A DNA stretch of 64,000 nt from Puia dinghuensis (GCF_014642875.1 NZ_BMJC01000002.1:310001-374000), one strand, 5' to 3'. Numbered from the stretch's first letter, positions 26,761 through 36,612 are shown. The notes: generated by a model from the letters alone, not told the origin. Translations and numbers: made by a program.

Positions 26761-28932
26761 ATGAGAAAAATCGCTTATCTATCCCTGGCCGCAATCGCTA
26801 ACATCACCATTGCAACCACCCTCCACGCCCAATCCCCAAAAGAAAACATCCACGTCACCGATCTCCTCAAGATCAAAACCATAGGCGACGTCCATCTCGA
26901 CCAAGAAGGCACAAAAGCCGTCTTCACCCTCACCTCCATAGAACCCGACACCACTCCCAAAACCACCAAATGGGATTACAAATACGTCACCCAACTCTTC
27001 ATCGTATCCACCGACGGCGCCACCCAACCACGCCAGCTCACCACAAGAGAAAGCGCCACCCAACCCGCCTGGAGCCCCGACGGCCGGCAACTAGCCTTCG
27101 TCCGCACCGTAGATGGCAAACCCCAGGTATTCCTGCTGCCCTTTGACGGCGGCGAACCCACCCAGCTTACCCATTTCCGTTATGGCGCTTCTTCGCCAAA
27201 ATGGTCCCCCGACGGAAAAGAGCTGCTCTTCTCCGCCCGCATCAATTGGAAGGAGATGATAAAGGATTCCGTCCTCAACCCCAACCACGCCCTCCCCGCC
27301 TGGCCCATCGAACAGGCCGGCCTCGACAAAACCGTACTGCGTCCGGCCACCGCAAAGCCAAACCCCGACGGCAGCCTCGAAGAGATCATGGCATACCTGG
27401 ACAACGATGTCACGGATAAAAAGGCAAAAGTGGTGACAAAACTCAACTTCCAGGACGAGATGGAAGTCAACCCCGAAATGGTCTTCACCGAATGGTTCGA
27501 ACAATCCCTAAAACCCGGCGCCACTCCCGTAGCCGTCACCACCGGATTTTATAATTATAACAGCGTCGACTATTCGCCCGACGGCACAAAGCTGGTCATC
27601 GTCGTCCATATCGATTCCACCGAAAATCCAGATCGGGCGTTAGAGTCCGAGATCTTCATGGCCGATCGCGACGGCAGCCACCTCCATAAGCTACTGGGGG
27701 AAAAAGACAAGGTCTTCAACAATCCCCGCATCAGCCCAAATGGTAACGTCCTCGCCTACACCGTCAGCCCCACATCATTTGTCACCGTTCCCCAGGTGTA
27801 CATCATGAACCTCGCCGGCAACGCCACCATCCCAACCCTCATCCCCTTCGACCGCGCCGCCAGCGGCTTCGAATGGAGCGAGGACAACGAATATCTCTAT
27901 TTCACCGCCCAATCCAACGGCGGCGCGCCACTCTACCGCACCTCCCTCACGACAAAAAAGGTTGAACAGCTTTCCGACTACAACAGCGGCACATTGAGCT
28001 TCGACCTCCGCGCCGGTCGTCTCGTCTTCGCAAGAACCGAAGTCGCCGACCCCTCCGAACTCTACACCGCAGACGCTACCATGCACCAGCCAAAACTCCT
28101 CACCGCGGTCAACGGCGACTGGCTGCAACACCGCCAGCTCGTCCTGCCCGAAAAACATTCGTTCCGCAACAGCCTGGGCCAGACCATCGAATACTGGGTC
28201 ATGAAACCCGTGGGCTACACCCAGGGGCAACGCTACCCGCTGCTGCTCGACATCCATGGCGGACCGGCAGCCATGTGGGGCCCTGGCGAGGCCTCCATGT
28301 GGCACGAGTTTCAATTCTTCTGTGCAAAAGGCTATGGCGTCGTCTATTGCAACCCGCGAGGCTCCGGCGGCTATGGCCTCGAGTTTCTGCGCTCGAATAT
28401 AAAGGACTGGGGCACTGGCCCCACCAGCGATGTCCTCACCGCACTCGACAAAACAGTGGCCGAAGGCTGGGCCGACACTTCCCGGCTGGTCGTCAGCGGC
28501 GGCTCCTATGCCGGCTATCTCGTCGCCTGGATCGTCGGTCACGACCATCGCTTCAAAGCCGCCTGCGCTCAACGCGGCGTCTACGATCTTGCCACCTTCT
28601 TCGGCGAAGGCAATGCCTGGCGGCTCGTGCACAACTATTTCGGGGGCTATCCCTGGGAACCCGCGACAAAAGCCATCCTTCAGCACGAGTCCCCCATCAC
28701 CTATGTAGCCAACATCACCACACCGCTGATCATCTTCCATGGTGAGAGCGATCGCCGCACCGGATTCGTCCAGGGCGAAATGCTCTATCGCAGCCTCAAG
28801 GTCCTGGGCCGGCCCGTCGAATACGTCCGCCACCCTGGCGCTACCCATGAGCTCACCCGCAGCGGCGACAACCGCCAACGCATCGACCAGATGCTGCGAA
28901 CCTGGGAATTCTTCCAACGTTATATTCGTTAA
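26761..28932 (+). CDS. S9 family prolyl oligopeptidase-like peptidase
   Basis: A 723-residue secreted peptidase with a signal peptide ending near HAQ24. A beta-propeller of the TolB/DPP type (about 35-460) has WSPDGRQLAFVR and WSPDGKELLFSA blades. The C-terminal alpha/beta-hydrolase domain has the catalytic triad S582 (GGSYAGYL), D664 (HGESDRRTGF) and H696 (PGATHEL). S9 enzymes of this kind cleave short peptides in the periplasm, usually acylaminoacyl- or dipeptidyl-peptidases. All catalytic residues are present and length is normal. Confidence 0.95.
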   Translation: MRKIAYLSLAAIANITIATTLHAQSPKENIHVTDLLKIKTIGDVHLDQEGTKAVFTLTSIEPDTTPKTTKWDYKYVTQLFIVSTDGATQPRQLTTRESATQPAWSPDGRQLAFVRTVDGKPQVFLLPFDGGEPTQLTHFRYGASSPKWSPDGKELLFSARINWKEMIKDSVLNPNHALPAWPIEQAGLDKTVLRPATAKPNPDGSLEEIMAYLDNDVTDKKAKVVTKLNFQDEMEVNPEMVFTEWFEQSLKPGATPVAVTTGFYNYNSVDYSPDGTKLVIVVHIDSTENPDRALESEIFMADRDGSHLHKLLGEKDKVFNNPRISPNGNVLAYTVSPTSFVTVPQVYIMNLAGNATIPTLIPFDRAASGFEWSEDNEYLYFTAQSNGGAPLYRTSLTTKKVEQLSDYNSGTLSFDLRAGRLVFARTEVADPSELYTADATMHQPKLLTAVNGDWLQHRQLVLPEKHSFRNSLGQTIEYWVMKPVGYTQGQRYPLLLDIHGGPAAMWGPGEASMWHEFQFFCAKGYGVVYCNPRGSGGYGLEFLRSNIKDWGTGPTSDVLTALDKTVAEGWADTSRLVVSGGSYAGYLVAWIVGHDHRFKAACAQRGVYDLATFFGEGNAWRLVHNYFGGYPWEPATKAILQHESPITYVANITTPLIIFHGESDRRTGFVQGEMLYRSLKVLGRPVEYVRHPGATHELTRSGDNRQRIDQMLRTWEFFQRYIR

Positions 28933-28944
28933 CTTCTTCTTTAC

Positions 28945-28961
28945 GGCGGCCTACGGCCGCC
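28945..28961 (+). terminator. Hairpin after S9 peptidase gene
   Basis: GGCGGCC-TAC-GGCCGCC, a perfect seven-base stem 13 bases after the peptidase stop. It has only a weak T-rich tail (TTCCTTAT), which merges into the next promoter. Confidence 0.55.
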
Positions 28962-28966
28962 TTCCT

Positions 28967-28974
28967 TATCTTTG
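28967..28974 (+). promoter_or_regulatory. -7 element of the lipoprotein gene
   Basis: TATCTTTG is a perfect TAnnTTTG match. It rules out the in-frame TTG at 28972 as start codon and supports the GTG at 28993. Confidence 0.6.
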
Positions 28975-28992
28975 TCAGATAAAACCTATCTA

Positions 28993-30327
28993 GTGAGAAT
29001 TCACCACCTCCTGCTGCTGGCCGCCTTATCCTTTACCGCCTGCTCCAAACACGACACCACACCGGCTACTCCGCCCGCCCCACCCCTCATCTATAAGTAC
29101 ACCGCCGCCATTCCGCCGTTCTTTTCGACCCCGCTGGCCACGAACCAACTGCAGCTGACCTTTCCCACGTCCTACCACATCGCTCAGGTCTTTCTCAAAA
29201 AGGACACCACAGTCCTCGGCCAATTCCCGGTTACCCGGCAATCTGGCAACGATAATGCAAACATCACCTATCCCTTCGAGCCGGGACAGCAATATTCCTT
29301 CATCGTAGAATCCGCACCCGCCGATGGCATCGTCATCCGCTATGCGCTACGCAACTATACCCACACCTATATAACCTCCTTCACTTTTCAGCAGTTGTTG
29401 TCCCTTACGCAAAGCCTCGGCCTCAATGAATTTGACATCTCGCCATCGCGCAAGACCCTTTTCATCACCGACGACGAGCACAACTGGCTCATCACAAAAC
29501 GGCTATCCCTCACAGATGGCAGCATCGACTCGAGCAGCGGCGTTCCCTACGGTGTCCTGCGGGCCATCTCCGACAGCGAGCTCCTGGTCAGCGGCTCTTC
29601 CTACAATGGCCGTTTCCCCGGCGGCGACACGGCTATCCTCGCCCGATATAACCTTTATACAAAAAAGACCAGCTTTGTTGCCTTCGTCTCCGCAAACTAT
29701 AGCCGCATTTCCCGCATCATCGACAATCATCTTCTCATCACCCAACCCCTCTACCCTGGGAATTCCCAACTCATCAGCCTTGTCGATACATCGACGACCA
29801 CCTACCCCTATTCCTCAGTAAACTTCGTCTTAATAGGCACGAATAACTTCGATCACCTCTATTATCGCAACCAGATAGTGGACCCCATCACCGGAACCTT
29901 CCACAACCTTATCCCTGCCACCGATAGCGCGGGCATCGAAGTCACCGACAACGCCACCGGATATACCATCACTTCCTGGTACTCGCCCATCTTCCCCGAT
30001 TCCGTCCCTCCCGTTGGTTATTATAAAAGTCACCTCGGCGTCTATGCCCATGGCAATTCCATCTATCAAAGCAACAACCTCACCAACTGCAGCTTTAATA
30101 TCCCCCGGCAGACAAGCATCACCAACAACCGCCTCGTCTTTTACGAGAGCTTCGGATGGGATACCACCTTCCACATCAGCGGCTATTACCAGCTTGATCT
30201 GAATACCAAAACCACCACGCTGCTGCACTGCTACTCCACCCCCTATGGCACCGAAGACTTCCAGCTCGACCCGCATACCATCATCTCCGTCCACGCCGAT
30301 GGTGTCTACCGCGTAACCCTACCTTAA
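28993..30327 (+). CDS. Lipoprotein, unknown function
   Basis: About 444 residues from a GTG start. The N-terminus VRIHHLLLLAALSFTACSKH is a lipoprotein signal with lipobox FTAC. A Pro/Thr-rich linker leads to a beta-rich body with repeated IDNHLLIT, DNYTIT-like and ITNNRLVFYES segments, suggestive of a propeller. No family was recognised. The promoter box at 28967-28974 excludes earlier starts. Confidence 0.7.
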   Translation: MRIHHLLLLAALSFTACSKHDTTPATPPAPPLIYKYTAAIPPFFSTPLATNQLQLTFPTSYHIAQVFLKKDTTVLGQFPVTRQSGNDNANITYPFEPGQQYSFIVESAPADGIVIRYALRNYTHTYITSFTFQQLLSLTQSLGLNEFDISPSRKTLFITDDEHNWLITKRLSLTDGSIDSSSGVPYGVLRAISDSELLVSGSSYNGRFPGGDTAILARYNLYTKKTSFVAFVSANYSRISRIIDNHLLITQPLYPGNSQLISLVDTSTTTYPYSSVNFVLIGTNNFDHLYYRNQIVDPITGTFHNLIPATDSAGIEVTDNATGYTITSWYSPIFPDSVPPVGYYKSHLGVYAHGNSIYQSNNLTNCSFNIPRQTSITNNRLVFYESFGWDTTFHISGYYQLDLNTKTTTLLHCYSTPYGTEDFQLDPHTIISVHADGVYRVTLP

Positions 30328-30568
30328 ACTGCCGGGAACCCCATCCGCCCCGCCGCAAACCGGGCAGCCACGCCCCTCACTTTGGGACGCCCCCTTCCCA
30401 TCACGGGAATACTTCGGCATACCCAAAACTCCCCATCTCACTCATTATCAATTTCTTACATTTTTGGCCCACCTATTGAATCATAAGGGCATTCCCCTAT
30501 CTCCATATCCCCCGAAAAATCTTGCTCTCCTTCTTCCTATGACGACCGTACCCTAAAGAAAGCAAGAC

Positions 30569-31735
30569 ATGAACCGTATTTACACCCTTTTGACTCTGGC
30601 CCTTATTGTACTCTCGACCAACACTAACGCTGCCGCAAACGGCCGTGACTCTCTGCTCAACGGCGAAACTCCCGCCCCCAAAGCCCAAGCCTGGGAGAAA
30701 ACACCCGATCTCATCAACGGTCACATCGCCCACGATAAACTTTCCAGCATGAAGAACAGGACCCAGGCCCTCATCCGCCTGCTCCAGGACTCCTGTTTCA
30801 ACACCGGTGCAGCCGTATGGCACGGTGAATACTTCTCCGGCCGGTCACTCTCCGGCTCCCTGTTGAAATTCGCCGCCCAGTGCAGCTTCTACGGCCAGGA
30901 GAAAACCGACGGCACAAAGGCCGATCTTCTCATCCTCGCCAACGATCTCTCCCCCCTTCTCGGACATTATACCATCAACGATAACTACTATTTCACCATC
31001 AAGGCTAACGTCACCAGCCAAAACGGCTGCCTCTACTTCCAGCAACCCCAGACCGGAACATCTTTCTGGCTCATCACCGCCGACAACACCAACCTTCCCT
31101 ACCTACCCGTCACCCGGAAAGAATACCTCATCGAAGCCCGCAAGGAACTGATCCGCGACACCACCCTCATCTCCACCGAGTGGCGCAACAAGATCACCAT
31201 CCGCCCCGCCGCAGAACAGGAAGCTGAAAAGCAACAGGAACTCCAGCAGCTGAAAACCCTTTACAGCGGTATGGAGCTCGAAGCCCGCAAAAAGATATAT
31301 CTGCAACATTATACCAGCGACGAAACCTTCCTGCAGCAAACCATCACTAAAGCCACCGCCCTCCAGTGCAGCACCCTGCATCTCATCGACAGCCTGCTGC
31401 TTAACACCGGCGCAGCACAGCTCGATCGCCCCGCCATCATCGCCGGCCAGGACGCCGACCCCAACGAAGCAACCACCGATCAGGGCGTCCAGCCAACTAC
31501 GGCTACCCCCGGCCAGGCAGCTGCTTTCAATGGTTTTGCTGACGGTCAGCCCGGCGCTACCATGCTGGTCAAAGCCAACCCCGCCTGCTTCAACCCTTCC
31601 CTCAGCGAGGAAAAACCTCAATTCTTCCTCGTTGGCTGGCGCTTCGACCCCAACGAACCCCTCGCCAGCGACCTCGACCGCCAGTTGCGCGCAAATTTCG
31701 ATGGACAAAAACTAAAGGAAATGTTGGGAAAATAA
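30569..31735 (+). CDS. Secreted protein of unknown function
   Basis: A 388-residue protein with a signal peptide (MNRIYTLLTLALIVLSTNTN, cleavage near NAAA22). The mature part is mixed alpha/beta with a coiled-coil-like stretch around 210-250 (EQEAEKQQELQQLKTLYSGM) and a Ser/Thr/Ala-rich linker near 300-320. No catalytic motif or family was recognised. It lies before a hairpin and the sigma/TPR/CHAT group; whether it belongs to that group is unknown. Confidence 0.7.
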   Translation: MNRIYTLLTLALIVLSTNTNAAANGRDSLLNGETPAPKAQAWEKTPDLINGHIAHDKLSSMKNRTQALIRLLQDSCFNTGAAVWHGEYFSGRSLSGSLLKFAAQCSFYGQEKTDGTKADLLILANDLSPLLGHYTINDNYYFTIKANVTSQNGCLYFQQPQTGTSFWLITADNTNLPYLPVTRKEYLIEARKELIRDTTLISTEWRNKITIRPAAEQEAEKQQELQQLKTLYSGMELEARKKIYLQHYTSDETFLQQTITKATALQCSTLHLIDSLLLNTGAAQLDRPAIIAGQDADPNEATTDQGVQPTTATPGQAAAFNGFADGQPGATMLVKANPACFNPSLSEEKPQFFLVGWRFDPNEPLASDLDRQLRANFDGQKLKEMLGK

Positions 31736-31825
31736 CCACCTGTAAATCACAGCTATACATAAACCCCCTCACCCTGGCCCCACCCCTTCGGCGCCCGTTT
31801 CCACCTCCCAGGGGCCAATCTAACT

Positions 31826-31851
31826 GAATGGCATACAATAGTATGCCATTC
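31826..31851 (+). terminator. Hairpin after secreted protein gene
   Basis: GAATGGCATAC-AATA-GTATGCCATTC is a perfect 11-base stem 90 bases after the stop at 31735. The tail TTCCGTTTAT is only partly T-rich. It separates the secreted protein gene from the sigma factor gene. Confidence 0.6.
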
Positions 31852-31922
31852 TTCCGTTTATAATAGGACAAAAATTAATACCTTCCAACGGTTACAACCT
31901 CTCCATTTGAATTGACTATATA

Positions 31923-32525
31923 ATGAAAGCCGAGGTCAACTATACTGATGTCGAACTCATCGCAGCCATCAGTGCCGGTACCGATCTGAACAGGGCAATC
32001 CAGTTCATCTACCGGCAGCACGCCGAGGCAACCAGCGCCTTTATCCGGCATTATGGTGGAAGCGAACAGGATGCAGACGACATCTTCCAGGAAGCAGTCG
32101 TCGCCTTCATCGACATCGTTCGAAAAGGGAAGTTCCGGATGGAATCAAACGTCCGCACCTTCCTGGCCTCCATCGCCAAACACTGCTGGTTTAACGAGCT
32201 GAAAAAACGTGATCGCGCCGACCAGCGCCACCGGAAATTCGAGCTGGGCCGCGACCAGAACGAACCCGACATCGCCGAGCATATTTCTCTTCTCGAACGC
32301 AAGAAACAGCTCCGCGACATAGTAGACAGCCTTGGAGAATCCTGCCGCAAGATCCTTCTGCTCTTCTACTATGAGAATATGTCGATGAAAGAGATTGTTA
32401 GCCACCTGCCCTATGAGAACGAGCAGGTAGTAAGAAATAAAAAATACAAGTGCCTTCAGCAACTGACAGGGCTTATAAAAGATAATCCTGCCATTGCCCG
32501 GCAAATGCAGGAAATTATCAAATAG
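31923..32525 (+). CDS. ECF RNA polymerase sigma factor
   Basis: A 200-residue sigma-70 factor of the ECF type. Region 2 contains QDADDIFQEAVVAFIDIVRK, and region 4 contains ESCRKILLLFYYENMSMKEI with the DNA-binding helix. It should direct RNA polymerase to its own set of promoters. The next gene, ten bases downstream, encodes a single-pass TPR protein that could act as its anti-sigma factor. Confidence 0.93.
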   Translation: MKAEVNYTDVELIAAISAGTDLNRAIQFIYRQHAEATSAFIRHYGGSEQDADDIFQEAVVAFIDIVRKGKFRMESNVRTFLASIAKHCWFNELKKRDRADQRHRKFELGRDQNEPDIAEHISLLERKKQLRDIVDSLGESCRKILLLFYYENMSMKEIVSHLPYENEQVVRNKKYKCLQQLTGLIKDNPAIARQMQEIIK

Positions 32526-32535
32526 CCGTTAAACT

Positions 32536-33327
32536 ATGACACCAGATCAAACCCGCTTGCTGATCGACCACCTCGATGAAAACCTCCGGAGCAAGGCCAC
32601 CGCCCCTCCCGACGACATCATCGCCAACGATCCCGAAGCAGAAAAGGAATGGAACTACCTGTCTCTCGCTGTCGACGCGATTAAAGACGCCGGCCTCAAC
32701 CAACAGGTCGCCGCCGTCCGCACCGCGTGGAAAGCCGGGCAAGCCGCGGATGCATCCTCAACGGTCCCCGGCGTCACCACCAAATCCCGAACGCCGGTCC
32801 GCACCCTCTACCGCTATACCCTCCGCGCCGCCGCCGTCATCCTCATCATCACCGGCAGCACAGCCATCTATAAATATCTCTCGGTAAGCTCCGCCTCTTT
32901 ATACGATCGGTATTACTCATCATATAGTCTCAATACCGCCCGCGGCGCCGGCGATACAGACCTCATCAGCCAGGCCTACAACGCAAAGGACTGGACCACC
33001 GTCCGCCATCTCGCCGCCACGGCAAAGCCCCACACCAACCAGACCGACTTCCTTGCCGGCATGGCCTGTCTCGAACAAAAGCAGTACGATGAAGCCATCA
33101 GCCACTTCGAACAGATCATCGCCGTCAACAGCCATGCAGGCACCGACTACTACCAGGACGAAGCCGAATACTATCTGGCCATCAGCTGGCTGGCGCGTAA
33201 GAAAATCAACGAAGCAATGCCCATCCTGGAAAAGATTCTGACCGACCAGCACCACCAATATCACGAAAAAGTCATGAAAATGTCCTTTTTAGACCTCAGA
33301 CTGGCGCAATACAAAGAAAATAAATAA
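32536..33327 (+). CDS. Single-pass TPR protein, probable sigma partner
   Basis: A 263-residue protein with an N-terminal cytosolic part (about 1-90), one membrane helix at about 94-112 (TLRAAAVILIITGSTAIYKY) and a periplasmic TPR region (about 140-255) with FLAGMACLEQKQYDEAISHF. The topology (cytosolic N-part plus one helix directly behind a sigma gene) is that of anti-sigma factors, but no zinc-binding or known anti-sigma domain is visible, so this role is inferred. Confidence 0.8.
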   Translation: MTPDQTRLLIDHLDENLRSKATAPPDDIIANDPEAEKEWNYLSLAVDAIKDAGLNQQVAAVRTAWKAGQAADASSTVPGVTTKSRTPVRTLYRYTLRAAAVILIITGSTAIYKYLSVSSASLYDRYYSSYSLNTARGAGDTDLISQAYNAKDWTTVRHLAATAKPHTNQTDFLAGMACLEQKQYDEAISHFEQIIAVNSHAGTDYYQDEAEYYLAISWLARKKINEAMPILEKILTDQHHQYHEKVMKMSFLDLRLAQYKENK

Positions 33328-33654
33328 GGCTATCCCGGTTACATCCGGTCCTCCGTCTCTTACTAATTAATATAAGCCTGAAGAACCTGATCTCCGATCA
33401 TCCTCGAAAAACCACCAACATCCACCGAAAACCGCAAAGCCAATCCTCCGCGAAAAACCGCCAATCCAAACATCCACAAAAACCGCAAAATCCATTATCA
33501 CAACATCCAACCATCCGCGAAAAACCACCCGTTTCTAAAACTGCTATCCTTGAAAAACGACACCATGAAAAAAAAGTCGGCGAAGACCAGAAGAACCTGT
33601 AAATGCTAAAACTTGATATCCCATTAAGGCCAGAAAGTACCTCCTTTAACTCTA
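33328..33654. repeat. 327-base gap with AC-rich degenerate repeat
   Basis: No convincing gene lies here. From about 33390 to 33560 the plus strand carries a degenerate repeat of units 20-38 bases long, each with CGAAAAACC(A/G)CC or AAAACCGC followed by CATCC or similar (for example near 33396, 33420, 33450, 33474 and 33517). The dyad AGAAGAACCTG also recurs at both ends (about 33377 and 33590). The spacing is too irregular for CRISPR. The gap separates the convergent TPR and CHAT genes. Confidence 0.5.
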
Positions 33655-36564
33655 CTAAAAAGCATTTCCAATTCGCCGGCTTTTTTTCTCCCACTTCTTC
33701 CAATTCCACGCAACCGTCACCATCACCAGCAAAGCAAAACCCTCCACTGCCCACAAGATCCAGCGCCGCTTCGGATATAGCGCACCACTATCGCCCGTCA
33801 GCACCAGGTGGGCCCAGTAAGCAGGGCTCTTATCTATCGCATCGCTTTTCAGATAATCCAGCTTCGCCAGCTGCAAAGCCCGCGCCTTCGTCTCCCCCCG
33901 CTTCAGATAATAATAGAATCGGCCCAAAATAGCCGACGTAGCCTGGTCATCCGCCTTCCAGAGACTGTTGATCGTACTGCCACACCCCGCATAGGCAAAA
34001 GCGCGGGCAAGACTGATCACCCCTTCCTGCGGCGCCACCTCTCCCTGCCCCGTCTCACAGGCGCTGATGATCACCAGCCGCGTCGACCGCAGGTTCAGAC
34101 CATATAATTCTTCCAGATACAACCGGTCATCCATTACCCCGCGCCCCGCGGGATAAAAGGCTATAAAGGAAGCCGCCGCATCGTCCATCGAAGAAACCGC
34201 GTGCGTAGCCAGATGCACGATCGGATAATGATTGACAGCCGCCAGGAATTGTTGCTTCGTAGCGCGTGTGTCCAGGTACTGTACCCCCGGCAAACCTGCA
34301 ATCTCCTCCCGCGACGCCGGCAGCCGCTGAAAAACCTCCCCACCGACACTCCCGCCGCCCCCCGTCGCCGCGCCGCTTCCACCTCCAACTGCCCCAGCCG
34401 CGCCGGATCCCGCACTCGTTGCACCGCCGTCGCCCGCACTCGCAAACGGCGCAAACGCCAACACCCCCTCCTTCATCCCCGCACCGCCCTCTGCATTCAA
34501 CAATCGTGAAGAAAACCGGTAACTCATCGTCGTCGTCTCTACCAGCCATTGCTTCCCCTCCTCATCCGCATACAACGACTCCCACGGCAACAGCGCAAAC
34601 ACCCCATCAGGGACGATCACCCACTCCGTCTTCCCTCTTGTCGTCTCTCGTATCGGCTTCACCAGCCTCGTATACAACCGCCGGCCGATCTCCCCACCCG
34701 AGAAGCGATGCCCATTACCCGTCGTCTTCAACGCATCCAGCCATCCCTCCACATCCTTCTCCAACTGCGCCAGCGAATCCACTGCCACATGCCGCAACCC
34801 ATCCTTTGTCACGACAAACACATGCAGCACATCCCTCGCCACATAAAGACTCACCAACGCCTGGCTGGCCGTCAGCTCTCCCTGCAGATCGCTAACCGTC
34901 CCACCCTCATCGCCATATTTAACACGGTAGTACTCCCCATCCTTTTCCAACGCTTTTTGCAGCCGCGAAAGCTCCAGCTCATCGCCTTCCTTCTCCCGCG
35001 TCATCGCCGCCAGCGCAGCAGAGTCTGTCATCCCCTCGCTCTTCACATCGAGCCGGGCGATACGATATTTGCAGTTGTTCACTTTTTGCAACAGATCGCG
35101 CTCCGGCCCGGCCACGCCCATAAACGCCGTCTCTTCCAGGTTGGCCGTGATCACCGAAGCCTTGCTCTTCTCCCCGATAAGGAACGCCTGCTCCAGGTAA
35201 TCGCCATTCGGATGCAATATACTAAGTCGCAGACAGGCCGACAACGCCTCCGCATACACCAGCGCACTCTTCTTTTTCAAAAACAGCTTGGCCTCATCCG
35301 TCGCATAACTCTTCTCGATATAACGCAACAGCGACAAAGCCGCCGTATATGTCGCATAAGCCGCCGCCAGGTCTTTCACCCTATCATACAACTCCGCCTT
35401 CAACACCAGCGCATCGAACAACCGGTAATACGCAAACGCCCCCGTAAAATTCGTGGGGTTACCATAAGCATCCTTCTTATTTATACTCCCGGCAAACTGC
35501 CCTATCGCCTGCTGCACCGACGCCAACGCCCCCGGCAGATCCCCCCGCTCATTCAACTCCGCCGCCGCATAGAAAGCATTCACCCCCATATCCAGCGGAT
35601 GCACCCTTGCCGCCCCGGACGCAGTCTTCCCGTCGGACGCCACCGCCCCCACAGGCATACTCTTCCCGCCGGACGCCGCCACCACCTCCCGCAGCCGCCG
35701 CAAAAACCACTCGCAACTATCCAATCGGTGCATATGCAGCTCCGCATTCGCCATCTCGTTCAACACCCCCGGAATCTGCTCCACCTTCACCCGCCTGAAC
35801 CAGTCCATTGCCGAACGGTAATCCTCCATCCCCACATAGGCGCGACCCATATTCTCATACACATAATCGCGCAACGGCCGGTAACCCAGCAGCTGCCGGT
35901 AGATCGCCAGCGCGTCCGCATACTGACCGACACGAAAAGAAGCTGTCGCTATATTGATCTGTAGACTAACCGCCGCCGCAGTATCATACACCCTCACCCC
36001 CCGCACCAGTTCGAGGGCCTTGTCAAAATAGTTCTTCCCCTGCCGGTAATTCCCGTTATCACAGTACAACGCACCCAGGGTATTGTACAGCCGAACACTG
36101 TTATCCCGGTCCTTGAACCTGCCGGACGCCGACTCCGCCCGCAACAGGTAATAGCTTGCCGAATCGAACCGGTCCAGGTTGTAATAGACCGTCCCCACAA
36201 GAACAGAGGTTACAAAAATCAGCGAATCATTGGGCGGATGATAACCCAATACGCGGCAATAAGCCACCCTGGCCCGGGCATAATCCCCACCCGCATCGAG
36301 GAGGATACCCTTCTTCAGCAGCGCCCCGGTGAGCAATGTATCACTGCCGCCATGATTACCCCCCTTCTCCAGCACATCGGCAACAACGGTAAACTCCGCC
36401 AGGGCCAGGCTGTCATTGGCCGGAGTGGACTGGTTCAAATGGTAAAGACTGTCGGCATGACGATACAGCGCAAGAAGCCCGTCGCCACCAGACCCACCCG
36501 GTGAAGCCATCAGGGGCATGCGCAAGATCAACGCCCCCATCAATAAAGCAATCCCCCTCGACAT
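33655..36564 (-). CDS. TPR-CHAT caspase-like protein with C-terminal membrane helix
   Basis: A 969-residue protein. After a short signal-like N-terminus, residues about 40-400 are TPR repeats (GALYCDNGNYRQGKNYFDKA is one). A coiled-coil region leads to a CHAT domain (about 590-930) with the caspase-like dyad H788 (HLATHA) and C836 (ISACETGQ). A Gly/Ala-rich insert (about 713-745) sits inside the CHAT region. A single membrane helix (about 935-955, WILWAVEGFALLVMVTVAWN) anchors the C-terminus. CHAT proteases cut specific partner proteins. The target here is unknown; the sigma/TPR pair is the nearest candidate. Confidence 0.93.
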   Translation of the reverse strand: MSRGIALLMGALILRMPLMASPGGSGGDGLLALYRHADSLYHLNQSTPANDSLALAEFTVVADVLEKGGNHGGSDTLLTGALLKKGILLDAGGDYARARVAYCRVLGYHPPNDSLIFVTSVLVGTVYYNLDRFDSASYYLLRAESASGRFKDRDNSVRLYNTLGALYCDNGNYRQGKNYFDKALELVRGVRVYDTAAAVSLQINIATASFRVGQYADALAIYRQLLGYRPLRDYVYENMGRAYVGMEDYRSAMDWFRRVKVEQIPGVLNEMANAELHMHRLDSCEWFLRRLREVVAASGGKSMPVGAVASDGKTASGAARVHPLDMGVNAFYAAAELNERGDLPGALASVQQAIGQFAGSINKKDAYGNPTNFTGAFAYYRLFDALVLKAELYDRVKDLAAAYATYTAALSLLRYIEKSYATDEAKLFLKKKSALVYAEALSACLRLSILHPNGDYLEQAFLIGEKSKASVITANLEETAFMGVAGPERDLLQKVNNCKYRIARLDVKSEGMTDSAALAAMTREKEGDELELSRLQKALEKDGEYYRVKYGDEGGTVSDLQGELTASQALVSLYVARDVLHVFVVTKDGLRHVAVDSLAQLEKDVEGWLDALKTTGNGHRFSGGEIGRRLYTRLVKPIRETTRGKTEWVIVPDGVFALLPWESLYADEEGKQWLVETTTMSYRFSSRLLNAEGGAGMKEGVLAFAPFASAGDGGATSAGSGAAGAVGGGSGAATGGGGSVGGEVFQRLPASREEIAGLPGVQYLDTRATKQQFLAAVNHYPIVHLATHAVSSMDDAAASFIAFYPAGRGVMDDRLYLEELYGLNLRSTRLVIISACETGQGEVAPQEGVISLARAFAYAGCGSTINSLWKADDQATSAILGRFYYYLKRGETKARALQLAKLDYLKSDAIDKSPAYWAHLVLTGDSGALYPKRRWILWAVEGFALLVMVTVAWNWKKWEKKSRRIGNAF

Positions 36565-36612
36565 GTGTCCTACAACGCCGCCACCCCGGCCTTATTGCGC
36601 CTGCACCAGCCA

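Noticed and set aside
33390-33560. Possible CRISPR-like array in the AC-rich region
   Set aside because: Repeat units vary in length and sequence and there are no uniform spacers, so a CRISPR array is not supported.
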